Assembly: GCA_022601135.1 (NCBI GenBank)
Contig: JAHZJB010000082.1
Coordinates: 43,118 to 107,117 of the forward strand
Direction: 5' to 3'
Length of the DNA stretch: 64,000 nt
DNA from: Actinomycetes bacterium
GTDB taxonomy: Bacteria; Actinomycetota; Actinomycetes; Mycobacteriales; Mycobacteriaceae
How positions within the stretch are numbered: position 1 is the first letter of the stretch; each line of letters begins with the position of its first letter. A model generated the notes under the pieces. That model was not told the DNA's origin, did no database searches, and saw only the letters and a list, made by a program, of their open reading frames with translations. Below are positions 55,366-62,988 of this stretch, in pieces. A program made the translations under genes and the position numbers.

Positions 55366-55905
55366 TTACGGGTGCAGGCTGAGGATCAACCCCCCGGTGT
55401 CCGGGCCGGACGCCACCAGGTCCGGGAAGCGCCCGCGCAAGCCCTCCAGCAGGCGCGCGTGCAGGGTGTGGTCGGCGGCGGCGCACCGCGCGCAGGCCCC
55501 ACCGAGGGTTACGGCCACATCGTCTCCGGCGCGTTCGGCGGCCACCGATCCGCCGTGCGACCTGATGAAGTCGCCGACCGAGCCGTCCAGCAGATCGTTG
55601 GTGACCAGGTACAGCACCTCGCCTGGATCCGGGTCGATCACCCAGTCGCCCGGGTGCTCCAGAGCGGCGCGCAGCGCCGCCGCCACCTCCGGTCCCACCG
55701 TCGACCAGGACAACTCGTCACGCAGCCAAAGCCAGACTGCGGTGTGCTCCACCAGGCCCGAGGTGAGCGTCTCGGCGGCGAACATCTCGCCGAGTCGACC
55801 GGGGGCTGTGCGCACCCGACCGGCCGGCAGCGCCCCGGGAGGCAACATCACCCAGCGCACCGCCCGCGGTTCGCCGGACACCCGCTCGGCGTGCAGGCCG
55901 ATCAT
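55366..55905 (-). CDS. NifU-like domain protein coupled to feoB
   Basis: A 179-residue cytoplasmic protein. The N-terminal half resembles a NifU N-terminal/scaffold-like fold (RAVRWVMLPPGAL, then TSGLVEHTAVWLWL); the C-terminal 75 residues resemble the NifU C-terminal domain, with the two-Cys motif CARCAAADHTL in GGACARC (about 143). The ATG overlaps the feoB stop as ATGA. As the third gene of the feo operon it may receive iron for Fe-S cluster assembly, or take the place of FeoC; both are inferences. Confidence 0.78.
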   Translation of the reverse strand: MIGLHAERVSGEPRAVRWVMLPPGALPAGRVRTAPGRLGEMFAAETLTSGLVEHTAVWLWLRDELSWSTVGPEVAAALRAALEHPGDWVIDPDPGEVLYLVTNDLLDGSVGDFIRSHGGSVAAERAGDDVAVTLGGACARCAAADHTLHARLLEGLRGRFPDLVASGPDTGGLILSLHP

Positions 55906-57857
55906 CCGAGCGCCGAGACCACCGCCCTGGCGAGGAAGGCCATCGCCCACGCCAGGACGAACATGTAGCCGAAGGCGATCAGCGGCCAGCGCCAGGTGCC
56001 GGTCTCGCGGCGCAGCACCCCGACGGTGGACATGCACTGCAGGGCGAACATGAAGAACACCATCAATGCCGTTATGGTCGGGATGTCGAAGAGCTTGCGG
56101 CCCTCGGGAGACCCGTCGGGGACCCGCATGGCCTCCAGCGCCGAGCCTGGATCCTCGGGATCCTCGGCGGCGGCCACTTGGCCGAGGGTGGCGACGAAGA
56201 CTTCCCGGGCGGCCAGCGAGGACAGCACGCCGATGTTGATCCGCCAGTCGAAGCCCAGCGGGTCGAACACCGGCTCGATGGCCTTGCCGATCGAGGCGGC
56301 ATAGGAATTATCGAGCACATAGGCCGACACCGCCACCTCGTCGGACGTGTCCACCCCCGCGGCCGCCATCGACGCCTCGGTGCGCAGCGGCAGGTTCAGC
56401 AGCACCCACAGCACGACCGTGGTAGCCATGATGATCGTGGTGACCTTGCGCAGGAACCCCGACGCAGCCGTCCACACCTCGGCCAGAACGCTCTTGAGCC
56501 GCGGCACCTGGTACGGCGGCATCTCCATGTAGAACGGCAGCATCGGCCCGCCCCGCGAGCTGAGCTTCTTGAACACCGCCGCAGCGCTCATCGCCGCCAC
56601 CGCCCCGAGGAGGTAGAGGGTGAACATCACCACGCCGCGGGCGTTGAACGGCCCGACCTTGGCGTCTTCGGCGAACAGCAGACTGACCAGAAGGATGTAG
56701 ACCGGCAGCCGCGCCGAGCAGGTCATCAGCGGCGCACCCATCATGGTGGCCAGCCGGTCTTTGGCCGACGGCAGCGACCGGGTCGCCATGATCCCGGGGA
56801 TCGCGCAGGCGTACGACGACAGCAGCGCGACGAACGCCCGGCCCTCCAGACCGGCGCGGGCCATCACGCGGTCCATCAGGAACGCCGCGCGGGCCAGGTA
56901 GCCGGTGCCCTCCATCACCGCGATCAGGACGAACAGCAGCACGATCTGCGGGACGAACACCAGCACTCCGCCCACGCCGCCGATCACGGCCTGGGACAGG
57001 AACGCTGAGAGCCACCCAATGCTGACATGGTTGGCCACCAGTTCGCCGAGCCAGCCGAAGAAGGTCTCGACGTAGCCCTGCAGTGGGGCGGCAAGGGTGA
57101 AGATCGTCTGGAAGAAGGCGAACATGATCAGCAGGAAGACGATCGTGCCGAACACCGGGTGCAGCAACACCGCGTCGATGCGGCGGGTGCGCTCATCGAC
57201 ATCGGGTAGCCGGTATCCGGCGGATTCGAGCACCGAATCGGCCCAGGCCGGTGCCTCGGCCGCATCGGTGGGCGGCGGCACAACCGGATGGCTCCACGAC
57301 TCGGGATCGGCCATCAGCCGCCGGATCTCGGCGACCCCGTCGCGATGCCCGGCCGTCACCGCGACGACCGGCACCCCCAGGGCCCGACTGAAGGCGGCGG
57401 TGTCCAACCGCCCGTTACGGCGGGCCAGGTCGTCGGTGAAGGACAACACCACGCAGACCGGCAACCCGGTCTGGGCGACCTGGGCCAGCAGCCCTAGCGA
57501 GCGGCGCAAGGTCGTCGCGTTGAGCAGCACCAACATCGCGTCGGGCCGATCCGCGCCGACTCGGGTGGTGTCCAGGACTTCGACCACGATCTGCTCGTCG
57601 GGGCTGATCGGATCCAGGCTGTAGGTGCCCGGAAGGTCCTCGAGCACGATGCTGCGCCCGTCGTCCAGACGGGTGCGGCCCTCGTACTTGGAGACCGTCA
57701 CGCCCGGATAATTGCCGGTCTTGGCGTGCAGACCGGTCAGCGCGTTGAAGAGCGTCGTCTTACCCGAGTTGGGGCTGCCGACCAGCGCGAAGCGGGTCAG
57801 CCCGGTGTCCGGGGTGGCCGTTGAACCCGCTCCGCCGTGGCAGCCGTCCCCGCTCAC
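55902..57857 (-). CDS. feoB: Ferrous iron transporter FeoB
   Basis: A 651-residue membrane GTPase that imports Fe(II). G1 GSPNSGKTT (about 27-35), G2 NYPGVTV, G3 EDLPGTYSLDP (about 73-83). The G4 motif, normally NXXD, reads SFTD at about 139-142, so the guanine-reading Asn is Ser. Eight or so helices follow, with the Gate motifs ARAAFLMDRVM and SYACAIPGIMATR. Start GTG at 57857 overlaps feoA. Length is shorter than the 770 residues of the E. coli protein but normal for actinobacteria. Confidence 0.94.
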   Translation of the reverse strand: MSGDGCHGGAGSTATPDTGLTRFALVGSPNSGKTTLFNALTGLHAKTGNYPGVTVSKYEGRTRLDDGRSIVLEDLPGTYSLDPISPDEQIVVEVLDTTRVGADRPDAMLVLLNATTLRRSLGLLAQVAQTGLPVCVVLSFTDDLARRNGRLDTAAFSRALGVPVVAVTAGHRDGVAEIRRLMADPESWSHPVVPPPTDAAEAPAWADSVLESAGYRLPDVDERTRRIDAVLLHPVFGTIVFLLIMFAFFQTIFTLAAPLQGYVETFFGWLGELVANHVSIGWLSAFLSQAVIGGVGGVLVFVPQIVLLFVLIAVMEGTGYLARAAFLMDRVMARAGLEGRAFVALLSSYACAIPGIMATRSLPSAKDRLATMMGAPLMTCSARLPVYILLVSLLFAEDAKVGPFNARGVVMFTLYLLGAVAAMSAAAVFKKLSSRGGPMLPFYMEMPPYQVPRLKSVLAEVWTAASGFLRKVTTIIMATTVVLWVLLNLPLRTEASMAAAGVDTSDEVAVSAYVLDNSYAASIGKAIEPVFDPLGFDWRINIGVLSSLAAREVFVATLGQVAAAEDPEDPGSALEAMRVPDGSPEGRKLFDIPTITALMVFFMFALQCMSTVGVLRRETGTWRWPLIAFGYMFVLAWAMAFLARAVVSALG

Positions 57858-58150
57858 GGGACGGCTTCGACGTGGATCCCGGCGGACTGGCCGCGACGCA
57901 GAGCGATCTCATAATCGCCGACCCGGAAGATCGCCGGATCCCCCAGCGGGGCGCGCCGCACCATCACCACCTCGGTGCCCGGAACCAGGCCCAGATCGAA
58001 CAGCCGCCGCGACGTGCACGCCTCGACCCCGCCGGCGTAACAGGACACCGTGGCCCGCTGGCCCGGCCGCAGATCGGCCAAAGTGAGAAATGCCGGGGCT
58101 TCCGCGGAGACCAGCGCGCGTCGGCTCAGCATCTCGGAGACAGGGGACAT
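57854..58150 (-). CDS. feoA: FeoA SH3-like iron transport accessory protein
   Basis: A 98-residue protein with the FeoA fold: LADLRPGQRATVSCYAGG, RRLFDLGLVPGTEVVMV and DYEIALRRGQSAGIHV. Helps FeoB on the cytoplasmic side. ATG at 58150 is set by the -10 TAGCTT seven bases upstream; the promoter overlaps a probable iron box. Confidence 0.93.
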   Translation of the reverse strand: MSPVSEMLSRRALVSAEAPAFLTLADLRPGQRATVSCYAGGVEACTSRRLFDLGLVPGTEVVMVRRAPLGDPAIFRVGDYEIALRRGQSAGIHVEAVP

Positions 58151-58155
58151 GAATT

Positions 58156-58174
58156 GTAAGCTAGCCTTACCTCA
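58156..58174 (-). promoter_or_regulatory. Probable IdeR iron box over the feoA promoter
   Basis: On the minus strand TGAGGTAAGGCTAGCTTAC agrees at 14 of 19 positions with the IdeR consensus TTAGGTTAGGCTAACCTAA. It covers the -10 TAGCTT (58158-58163), so iron-loaded IdeR would block transcription of feoA-feoB-NifU-like. Confidence 0.75.
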
Positions 58175-58357
58175 GTAAGAATGGCAACCTGTCGCGCAGA
58201 AGAACTGCGGCTGCGGTCGGCGCGGCGACACCGGGCATTCGCGGGACTCAGCCCCGGCGGCTGTGAATCCTTCGCAGCAGCGACGCCTCGGCATGGCCGT
58301 GACACAGCCGATCCAATATTGTTTGCGCACGATATCGCATGCGAGTAATAATTGGCT

Positions 58358-58750
58358 GTGTTGATCGACTGGTCCGACGAGTTCGACACTTCCCTCACCC
58401 GGTTGGAGGAATCGACGGATTCCGTCGATCGGCAGCGCCTTCGGTTGCTGCAGGCCGAACTTTCGATCCTGCAGAGTCTCGATGAGGCGCCTACCGACGA
58501 CACGCCCTCACTTAAGCGGGTGAGCCAGTCTCGCCGATACCAGGTCTGGCGCGTCGCCCACCCTTACCGGGAGGGGGTCGCCGTCCGTCTGATCGTGTGG
58601 TTCCCAACCACCGATCACGCTGTGGTCGCACTGCTCGCCGGAGACAAGGCCCGCATGGGCGATGTGTTCTATGACAGTGTCGGCATCCGCGCTGACGCTG
58701 CGATCGAGTCCTGGATTCGTCAGACTCGCGAGAAGGAGGAGGAGACATGA
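58358..58750 (+). CDS. RelE/HigB-superfamily toxin
   Basis: A 130-residue protein expected to cleave mRNA on the ribosome. SQSRRYQVWRVAHPYREGVAVRLIVWF contains basic residues on beta strands as in RelE-fold toxins; VVALLAGDKARMGDVFYDSV follows. The GTG at 58358 is six bases from TAATAA; a TTG two codons upstream is possible. The gene precedes and overlaps its antitoxin by ATGA, the toxin-first order of HigBA. Confidence 0.8.
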   Translation: MLIDWSDEFDTSLTRLEESTDSVDRQRLRLLQAELSILQSLDEAPTDDTPSLKRVSQSRRYQVWRVAHPYREGVAVRLIVWFPTTDHAVVALLAGDKARMGDVFYDSVGIRADAAIESWIRQTREKEEET

Positions 58751-59109
58751 GCAAGAAGTTCATGCGCGGCAACGCCCGCCTGGCCAAGATGCTCGCCGAT
58801 CCGGAGACCCGTGCAGAGGTGGACGCGATCGTTGACGAGATGGGCCAGATTGACCGGGCGTACAAGATGGGCCTGGCAGCGGTGCGCCATGCCGCAAACC
58901 TGACTCAGGCAGAACTGGCCCAGCGGATGGGTATCAAGCAGGCCGCGCTGTCCGGCGTGGAGAACCGTGAGGATCTGCTGCTGTCCACCCTGGCGAGTTA
59001 CCTCGAAGCCGCGGGGGCGCGCGACGTAGCGATAACCGCCAAGCTCGGAGACCGCACCATCGAGATGCCGTTGCCGAGAGTAGCCGGACGCGACGCGGCC
59101 CCAGCGTGA
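58747..59109 (+). CDS. XRE-family antitoxin (HigA-like)
   Basis: A 120-residue DNA-binding protein. The helix-turn-helix is LTQAELAQRMGIKQAALSGVEN at about 55-76, followed by LLSTLASYLEAAGA. The N-terminal helical region (about 1-45) likely contacts the toxin. Overlaps the toxin gene by four bases. Confidence 0.87.
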   Translation: MSKKFMRGNARLAKMLADPETRAEVDAIVDEMGQIDRAYKMGLAAVRHAANLTQAELAQRMGIKQAALSGVENREDLLLSTLASYLEAAGARDVAITAKLGDRTIEMPLPRVAGRDAAPA

Positions 59110-59312
59110 CAGGGCCGAACCCCGGTTGTCATGGGTTGTCGTGTATTCGCGGCACACCACCGCACCCCGGCAGGTGCGGGTTTTCCTGGGCTATCGGTGG
59201 ATAGACTGACAACAACCCCTCCTCTCCTCCCTTGTAGATTCTCACGGCCGCTGCACCCGGACGCTGCGCCGAACTGCGCGTTTGAGATTCGTCTCACGGG
59301 ACTGCACCCGCT

Positions 59313-59341
59313 GTTTGTCTCACGGAACGCTTTATTTCCTA
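59313..59341 (+). repeat. Island repeat, left copy
   Basis: A 29-base sequence starting GTTTGTCTCAC and ending TTTCCTA, about 80% identical to 62548-62576 in the same orientation. A shorter TCGTCTCACGG copy precedes it. See the right copy. Confidence 0.6.
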
Positions 59342-59377
59342 CGCGCGGGGAGAGCCCTGTCCGGCGACGACGAAGTG

Positions 59378-59383
59378 TATGAT
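59378..59383 (+). promoter_or_regulatory. -10 hexamer TATGAT of the RHH/MazF operon
   Basis: TATGAT, close to the ideal sequence, lies seven bases before the ATG at 59391 and implies a leaderless antitoxin message. Confidence 0.6.
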
Positions 59384-59390
59384 AACCCGT

Positions 59391-59651
59391 ATGACAGCAG
59401 CGCCGGAAATTGTGCAGGCCCGACTGACAGCGGCAGACGCGATGCAACTTGACGATGACCGTAAGGTTCTAGGCCTGGCTACCCGATCCGATGCGGTTCG
59501 GGAGGGGCTGCGCTTGCTGCACAAGGCGGCACGCTACGCCGCGCTGGCGCAGGAATACGACGACTTCTACGGGGCGGGCGCGCAGGCTCCGATGGGGGCT
59601 ATCGCTGCTTACGGCGACCAGGTGGCCGCCGAGACCGTTGCGAACAACTGA
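59391..59651 (+). CDS. Type II antitoxin, RHH-like
   Basis: An 86-residue protein. IVQARLTAADAMQLDDDRKVLGLATRSDAVREGLRLL has the strand-helix-helix layout of a ribbon-helix-helix domain; the Tyr/Gly/Ala-rich tail (EYDDFYGAGAQAPMG) should bind the toxin. Followed three bases later by a MazF gene. Start is fixed by the -10. Confidence 0.82.
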   Translation: MTAAPEIVQARLTAADAMQLDDDRKVLGLATRSDAVREGLRLLHKAARYAALAQEYDDFYGAGAQAPMGAIAAYGDQVAAETVANN

Positions 59652-59654
59652 CCA

Positions 59655-59975
59655 ATGTTTCGAGGCGACGTATGGGACGTGCAGTTCCCCAAACCGGTCG
59701 GAACGCGCCCGTGCGTCGTACTCACCAGTAATCCGCTCATCACCCGTTTGGGGGCGGTTACCGTCGTCGAAGTCACCGGTACCGCCGGCCCGCCCTCGAC
59801 CCATGTCGATATTGACGCGGAGGCGGGCCTAACCGGACGGGATCGCGCCTGGGTGAACACCACAGAGTTGCACACGATCCCGAAGGGCAAGCTCCGACGG
59901 CATCGCGGACGCCTCAACCCCAGCGAGCTTCGCCGCGTCAGCACCGCCGTCCGCGTAAGCCTTGACCTCGATTAA
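59655..59975 (+). CDS. MazF/PemK-family endoribonuclease toxin
   Basis: A 106-residue SH3-like toxin. FRGDVWDVQFPKPVGTRPCVVLTS (start strand with conserved RPCVVL), the TVVEVTGTAG strand and the WVNTTELHTIPKGKL loop with catalytic-type residues are typical. Immediately downstream of its antitoxin. Confidence 0.88.
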   Translation: MFRGDVWDVQFPKPVGTRPCVVLTSNPLITRLGAVTVVEVTGTAGPPSTHVDIDAEAGLTGRDRAWVNTTELHTIPKGKLRRHRGRLNPSELRRVSTAVRVSLDLD

Positions 59976-60021
59976 CAGCCAGAACGGATGCGGGAATGAG
60001 TAGTTCGATAAGGGAGATGAA

Positions 60022-60294
60022 GTGAAAGGCGATTCGAGGGCGAGGCATTGTTGCGGATCTGGGGCGACGATCTGGGTCGCTCCCCACCAGATGGCGCTGT
60101 GCCCTCACTGCCGAATGGAGGTTCACGTTTCCACGGGCGGCTACCGCTGGGTTTCCGCACCACCGGGCCGGGCCGGGAAGCCGCCGCCGCCTTACAGGAA
60201 CCTTAAGCCGCACTACGGTGGTGGTTGTCGAGATGCAGTGAGGATTAGCAGAAAGGCTGACATCGGGTCAGAGTTGCCCGCTCTCGGATCGTGA
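60022..60294 (+). CDS. Small zinc-ribbon-like protein
   Basis: A 90-residue frame starting at GTG 60022 behind GGGAG. It contains HCCGSG and LCPHCRMEVHV, a possible four-Cys zinc site, then a Pro/Tyr-rich stretch (KPPPPYRNLKPHYGGG). Coding status is likely but not certain because the codon pattern weakens toward the end. Confidence 0.45.
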   Translation: MKGDSRARHCCGSGATIWVAPHQMALCPHCRMEVHVSTGGYRWVSAPPGRAGKPPPPYRNLKPHYGGGCRDAVRISRKADIGSELPALGS

Positions 60295-60324
60295 ATGAAT
60301 GGCTCTGGGGGTGCCCTGCTGTTC

Positions 60325-60888
60325 CTACCCCAGCGCCGCTAGCGCGTTGGCCATTCTTCGATCTCGCTCGGGGAGAGCGGCGTCCATTGCCGCCTGTTCG
60401 TCGTCAGGCATGGCATAGCTGATCATCCAATGAGCGTCGACGCGAAAGATCACGATCTCATCTGCCATGCCCGACAGCGGTTGGCCGTATACCTCTGACA
60501 GGTACGCGTCTATTCGATCGCGCTCGACGCCCACTAGTCGAGTAGCGACTCCATGCGCCCAAACGCCGTACCCGTCGCGGGGCGTGTACCCCACGCTAAT
60601 CTCCGGACGGGCGGATAGATGTCGAGCTTTGACCGATGTCGCTGCAGTCGAGAAATACCACTGACCGTGCAGGAAATGGCCATCCACCGCTGAAAGCCTC
60701 GGCGCGCCAGAGCCACTGACTGTTGCCACGTTAAGCACCAAGACGCCTCCCATGTCGGCACTTAGTCGCACTGCTGACAACCGCCGGCTCGGGGTGACGA
60801 TGCCAGTTAGATGCCGCTGACCACCCGCGGCGCTCGACGAGTCGAGTAGGCGCTGGAGATCGGCTAGTTCCCTCGCAGTTTCATTCAT
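60325..60888 (-). CDS. Pyridoxamine 5'-phosphate oxidase-like FMN-binding protein
   Basis: A 187-residue split-barrel protein. GGVLVLNVATVSGSGAPRLSAVDG, HGQWYFSTAATSVKARHLSARPEISVGY and the final VFRVDAHWMISY fit the general-stress/PNPOx superfamily, which binds FMN or F420. Convergent with the zinc-ribbon gene. Cargo gene of the toxin-antitoxin-rich region; substrate unknown. Confidence 0.8.
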   Translation of the reverse strand: MNETARELADLQRLLDSSSAAGGQRHLTGIVTPSRRLSAVRLSADMGGVLVLNVATVSGSGAPRLSAVDGHFLHGQWYFSTAATSVKARHLSARPEISVGYTPRDGYGVWAHGVATRLVGVERDRIDAYLSEVYGQPLSGMADEIVIFRVDAHWMISYAMPDDEQAAMDAALPERDRRMANALAALG

Positions 60889-61221
60889 GGCGCGAGCCTG
60901 ACATACGCGTCCGACGCCTTCCTTTGGGCCGCCCTATCAGTCCCGTTAGTCGCCCTTGCGATGGCCAACACCCCTTGTTAAACAAGCGCCTACGGATTGC
61001 CAATCCTCGTTGCATCGTCGTCGCCGGGCCCGTGCCCGCGCATCAGCTGAGCATCGTTTGGGCCCGCTGCGGTCGTGAGCGGCCTTGCACACCGGAATTC
61101 GTCCCGTCGGTTGAAGAAACCTCCTTCAACCCGTTTGGTACCGGTGTGAGCGCGGGTTTCCGTCAGTGCGGGGGGAACTGCTGCTGGTCCGCCACCCGAG
61201 GAGCTCGCCCGAGTTGGGACC
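60889..61221. other. Intergenic stretch without a recognised gene
   Basis: No frame here has protein-like character on either strand. The only structure seen is an eight-base-pair hairpin, GGTTGAAG (61109-61116) with CTTCAACC (61124-61131), loop AAACCTC, which could end the GNAT transcript coming from the right. Confidence 0.5.
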
Positions 61222-61743
61222 TCAATCCGCGCGAAGGCTGCGGCGGACGTCCTTCATGAGCAACACGAGATGAAGGTTGTCGGTGGGGCTCTGCTCGAAC
61301 TCGGGTACGAGATGAAGGTAGAAGTTGCGGGCTTCGGTGGATTCGGCGTGGACGAGCAGTCCGCGACAGCCGATGTCATCGGAGAGCTCAATGAGTCGCG
61401 CGAAGACGTCTTGAAGCATCCCGGCTCCAAGACCCGCGCGTTCGTGGTCGACAGCCACGCCGAGCCGAGCGAGCAGAGCTACCGGTTGGGGATAGCGGCC
61501 AGCGCCTTTCCGCACACGGCTGGGGATTGCATCGGTGTGGAGCTGGGCCATGCACCAGGCGTAATAGGCGGCGACACGGTGGCTTTGGTGCTCGGTAACG
61601 ACGAATACTCGCGTGGTGCCGGTGGCGGCTGACTGACGCGCGTAGCGGCGCAGCCAGTCGGTCTGCTCCGATGAGCGACACCGGAAGTCGGTCAGGTCGT
61701 GACGATCAGCAAGCAGCTCAGGCGGTCGGTACGTCCCGCTCAC
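61222..61743 (-). CDS. GNAT acetyltransferase toxin (TacT/AtaT-like)
   Basis: A 173-residue GNAT protein. The N-terminal PPELLADRHDLTDFRCRSSEQTDWL, the acetyl-CoA loop RLGVAVDHERAGLGAGMLQDVF and the C-terminal NFYLHLVPEFEQSP are characteristic of tRNA-acetylating toxins. The GTG at 61743 overlaps the antitoxin stop as GTGA. Would acetylate aminoacyl-tRNA and stop translation when free of antitoxin. Confidence 0.9.
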   Translation of the reverse strand: MSGTYRPPELLADRHDLTDFRCRSSEQTDWLRRYARQSAATGTTRVFVVTEHQSHRVAAYYAWCMAQLHTDAIPSRVRKGAGRYPQPVALLARLGVAVDHERAGLGAGMLQDVFARLIELSDDIGCRGLLVHAESTEARNFYLHLVPEFEQSPTDNLHLVLLMKDVRRSLRAD

Positions 61744-62021
61744 TCGCTGAATGGCGAGGGACGTTGCATCAGTGCCCGCAGCCCCGGCAGATCGCGGGCC
61801 GGGCGCGCGTTGAGGGCTTCCCACTGCTTGAGAGCCGAGGGGTCAAGCCCGAAGTGGTCTCGGTCGGCAAGTATTCGGCGGGCGGCCTCGGAGGCGTGGG
61901 TGACGACAAAGTCGGTCAGGTCGGTTCCGCTGGCGATCACGGCACGATCGATCAACTCCCGCTCCTCAGTTGTCGTGCGTAAGTCCATCCGGCGATTTCT
62001 GCGCCGGAACTTCGTGTCCAT
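61740..62021 (-). CDS. DUF1778 RHH antitoxin (TacA-like)
   Basis: A 93-residue protein. DLRTTTEERELIDRAVIASGTDLTDFVVTHASEAARRIL is the DUF1778 RHH core; the C-terminal DRDHFGLDPSALKQWEALNA binds GNAT toxins in this family. GGAAGG precedes the ATG at 62021. The frame is open further upstream, but that part encodes a different, truncated protein. Confidence 0.88.
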   Translation of the reverse strand: MDTKFRRRNRRMDLRTTTEERELIDRAVIASGTDLTDFVVTHASEAARRILADRDHFGLDPSALKQWEALNARPARDLPGLRALMQRPSPFSE

Positions 62022-62493
62022 CGCCCGCACCTTCCTTTGTTTGTACGTCCATCGTACGGCCATGTCGGCGATTTCGCTCGCCGCCGCGGCCAGATCCAAG
62101 TCGATGGTGGCCCGCGCCTCCGCCGGGGTGCGGAACTGCAGCGCCGTGCCCCCGGTCACCAGCCACCGGTCGGGATCATGGGCGAACAACCGGGACACGA
62201 ACTGTTGAATCGCGAAGCGCCGCGCCAGATCTTGCCGGTCAGCGCTGGCCTCCCAGGCGGCTTCGAAGTCCTTGCGGGCGTCCCGGCTGTGGCGGACAGT
62301 TGGCCGGCCGCCCGGTGCGGTCGGCCACAGCCCCGATCCGACTGTTTAACGCCGCCCGAAACGCCGCTTCGCTGCTGTAAGTGCGGCGGGCATCCAGGAC
62401 GTTCTCGAGGCCGTTGCGGCGCTCCGTGAGCTGTTGGGCCTGCTCATGGGAGTGCTGGTCGTCGTCGTTGTAGGTTTTCGAAATCCGTTTCAT
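62022..62493 (-). pseudogene. AbiEii-like nucleotidyltransferase remnant, frameshifted and truncated
   Basis: From 62493 a frame starting MKRISKTYNDDDQ runs to about AVADRTGRPAN; then a different frame near 62310 continues with RQDLARRFAIQQFVSRLFAHDPDRWLVTGGTALQF and TIDLDLA, the GG-T and DLD nucleotidyltransferase motifs of AbiEii/MNT-type proteins. The sequence then runs into the DUF1778 antitoxin. The core domain and C-terminus are missing, so it is inactive. Confidence 0.6.
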
Positions 62494-62547
62494 ATCGCGG
62501 TCTTCTGAGCTGCGTCGCTTCTGTTTGTCTCACTTCGTTTCATCTCG

Positions 62548-62576
62548 GTTTGTCTCACAAACGGCTTCATTTCCTA
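62548..62576 (+). repeat. Island repeat, right copy
   Basis: Direct, imperfect match to 59313-59341 (GTTTGTCTCAC...ATTTCCTA). A partial copy GTTTGTCTCAC also occurs at 62523-62533. The pair encloses 3.2 kb of toxin-antitoxin and cargo genes. Confidence 0.6.
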
Positions 62577-62600
62577 GCGCTTTTGCCGAGCGCGGCTGAG

Positions 62601-62616
62601 GCCACGGGTCCGTGGC
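62601..62616. promoter_or_regulatory. Palindrome upstream of the nucleotidyltransferase operon
   Basis: GCCACGGGTCCGTGGC has seven-base perfect arms around GT and lies 18 bases before the -10 at 62635, a good place for an operator bound by the operon's XRE protein. Confidence 0.5.
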
Positions 62617-62634
62617 AATAAGTACTAGATCTGA

Positions 62635-62640
62635 TACAGT
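62635..62640 (+). promoter_or_regulatory. -10 hexamer TACAGT of the nucleotidyltransferase operon
   Basis: TGATACAGT with an extended TGN element is six bases before the GTG at 62647; a leaderless start is likely. Confidence 0.6.
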
Positions 62641-62646
62641 CGTAAG

Positions 62647-62988
62647 GTGTCTAACCCGTCCATGTTGGTACGCACCTTACGCGGAGTTCGCGAAGAGGAA
62701 TACGTCCGATTCGTAGCCGACTGGCTTACGCGCGCGGTCGACTTGGACGATGCCCCGGCCCTCACGGGGAATAGGACGATTGACGCGCTAACGGCCGCGG
62801 CGACGGCGCACTGCGCGATGACGCGGCATTCGGCGATTCCAGCGTGGACCAATGAGCCCGAACGGGTGCTCGACCAGATGTGGTATCCCGGCCCATCGGG
62901 ACTGTTCGCGCACGCCTTAGTCCATAGTCCGCTAGCTTTCGTGAACCGTGGCGTGCTGGTCGAAGAGCATTCGCTCGAGTCGGTATGA
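62647..62988 (+). CDS. Hypothetical protein, first gene of the nucleotidyltransferase operon
   Basis: A 113-residue, mostly helical cytoplasmic protein (MLVRTLRGVREEEYVRFV, then AAATAHCAMTRHSAIPAWTN and PSGLFAHALVHSPLAFVNRG). No domain was recognised. Its stop overlaps the nucleotidyltransferase start by ATGA, and its small size and position suggest an antitoxin or accessory factor. Start fixed by the -10 spacing. Confidence 0.75.
   Translation: MSNPSMLVRTLRGVREEEYVRFVADWLTRAVDLDDAPALTGNRTIDALTAAATAHCAMTRHSAIPAWTNEPERVLDQMWYPGPSGLFAHALVHSPLAFVNRGVLVEEHSLESV

Noticed and set aside
61180..61230. tRNA-like GGGACCTCAATCC on either strand
   Set aside because: No T-arm or acceptor stem could be folded around it.
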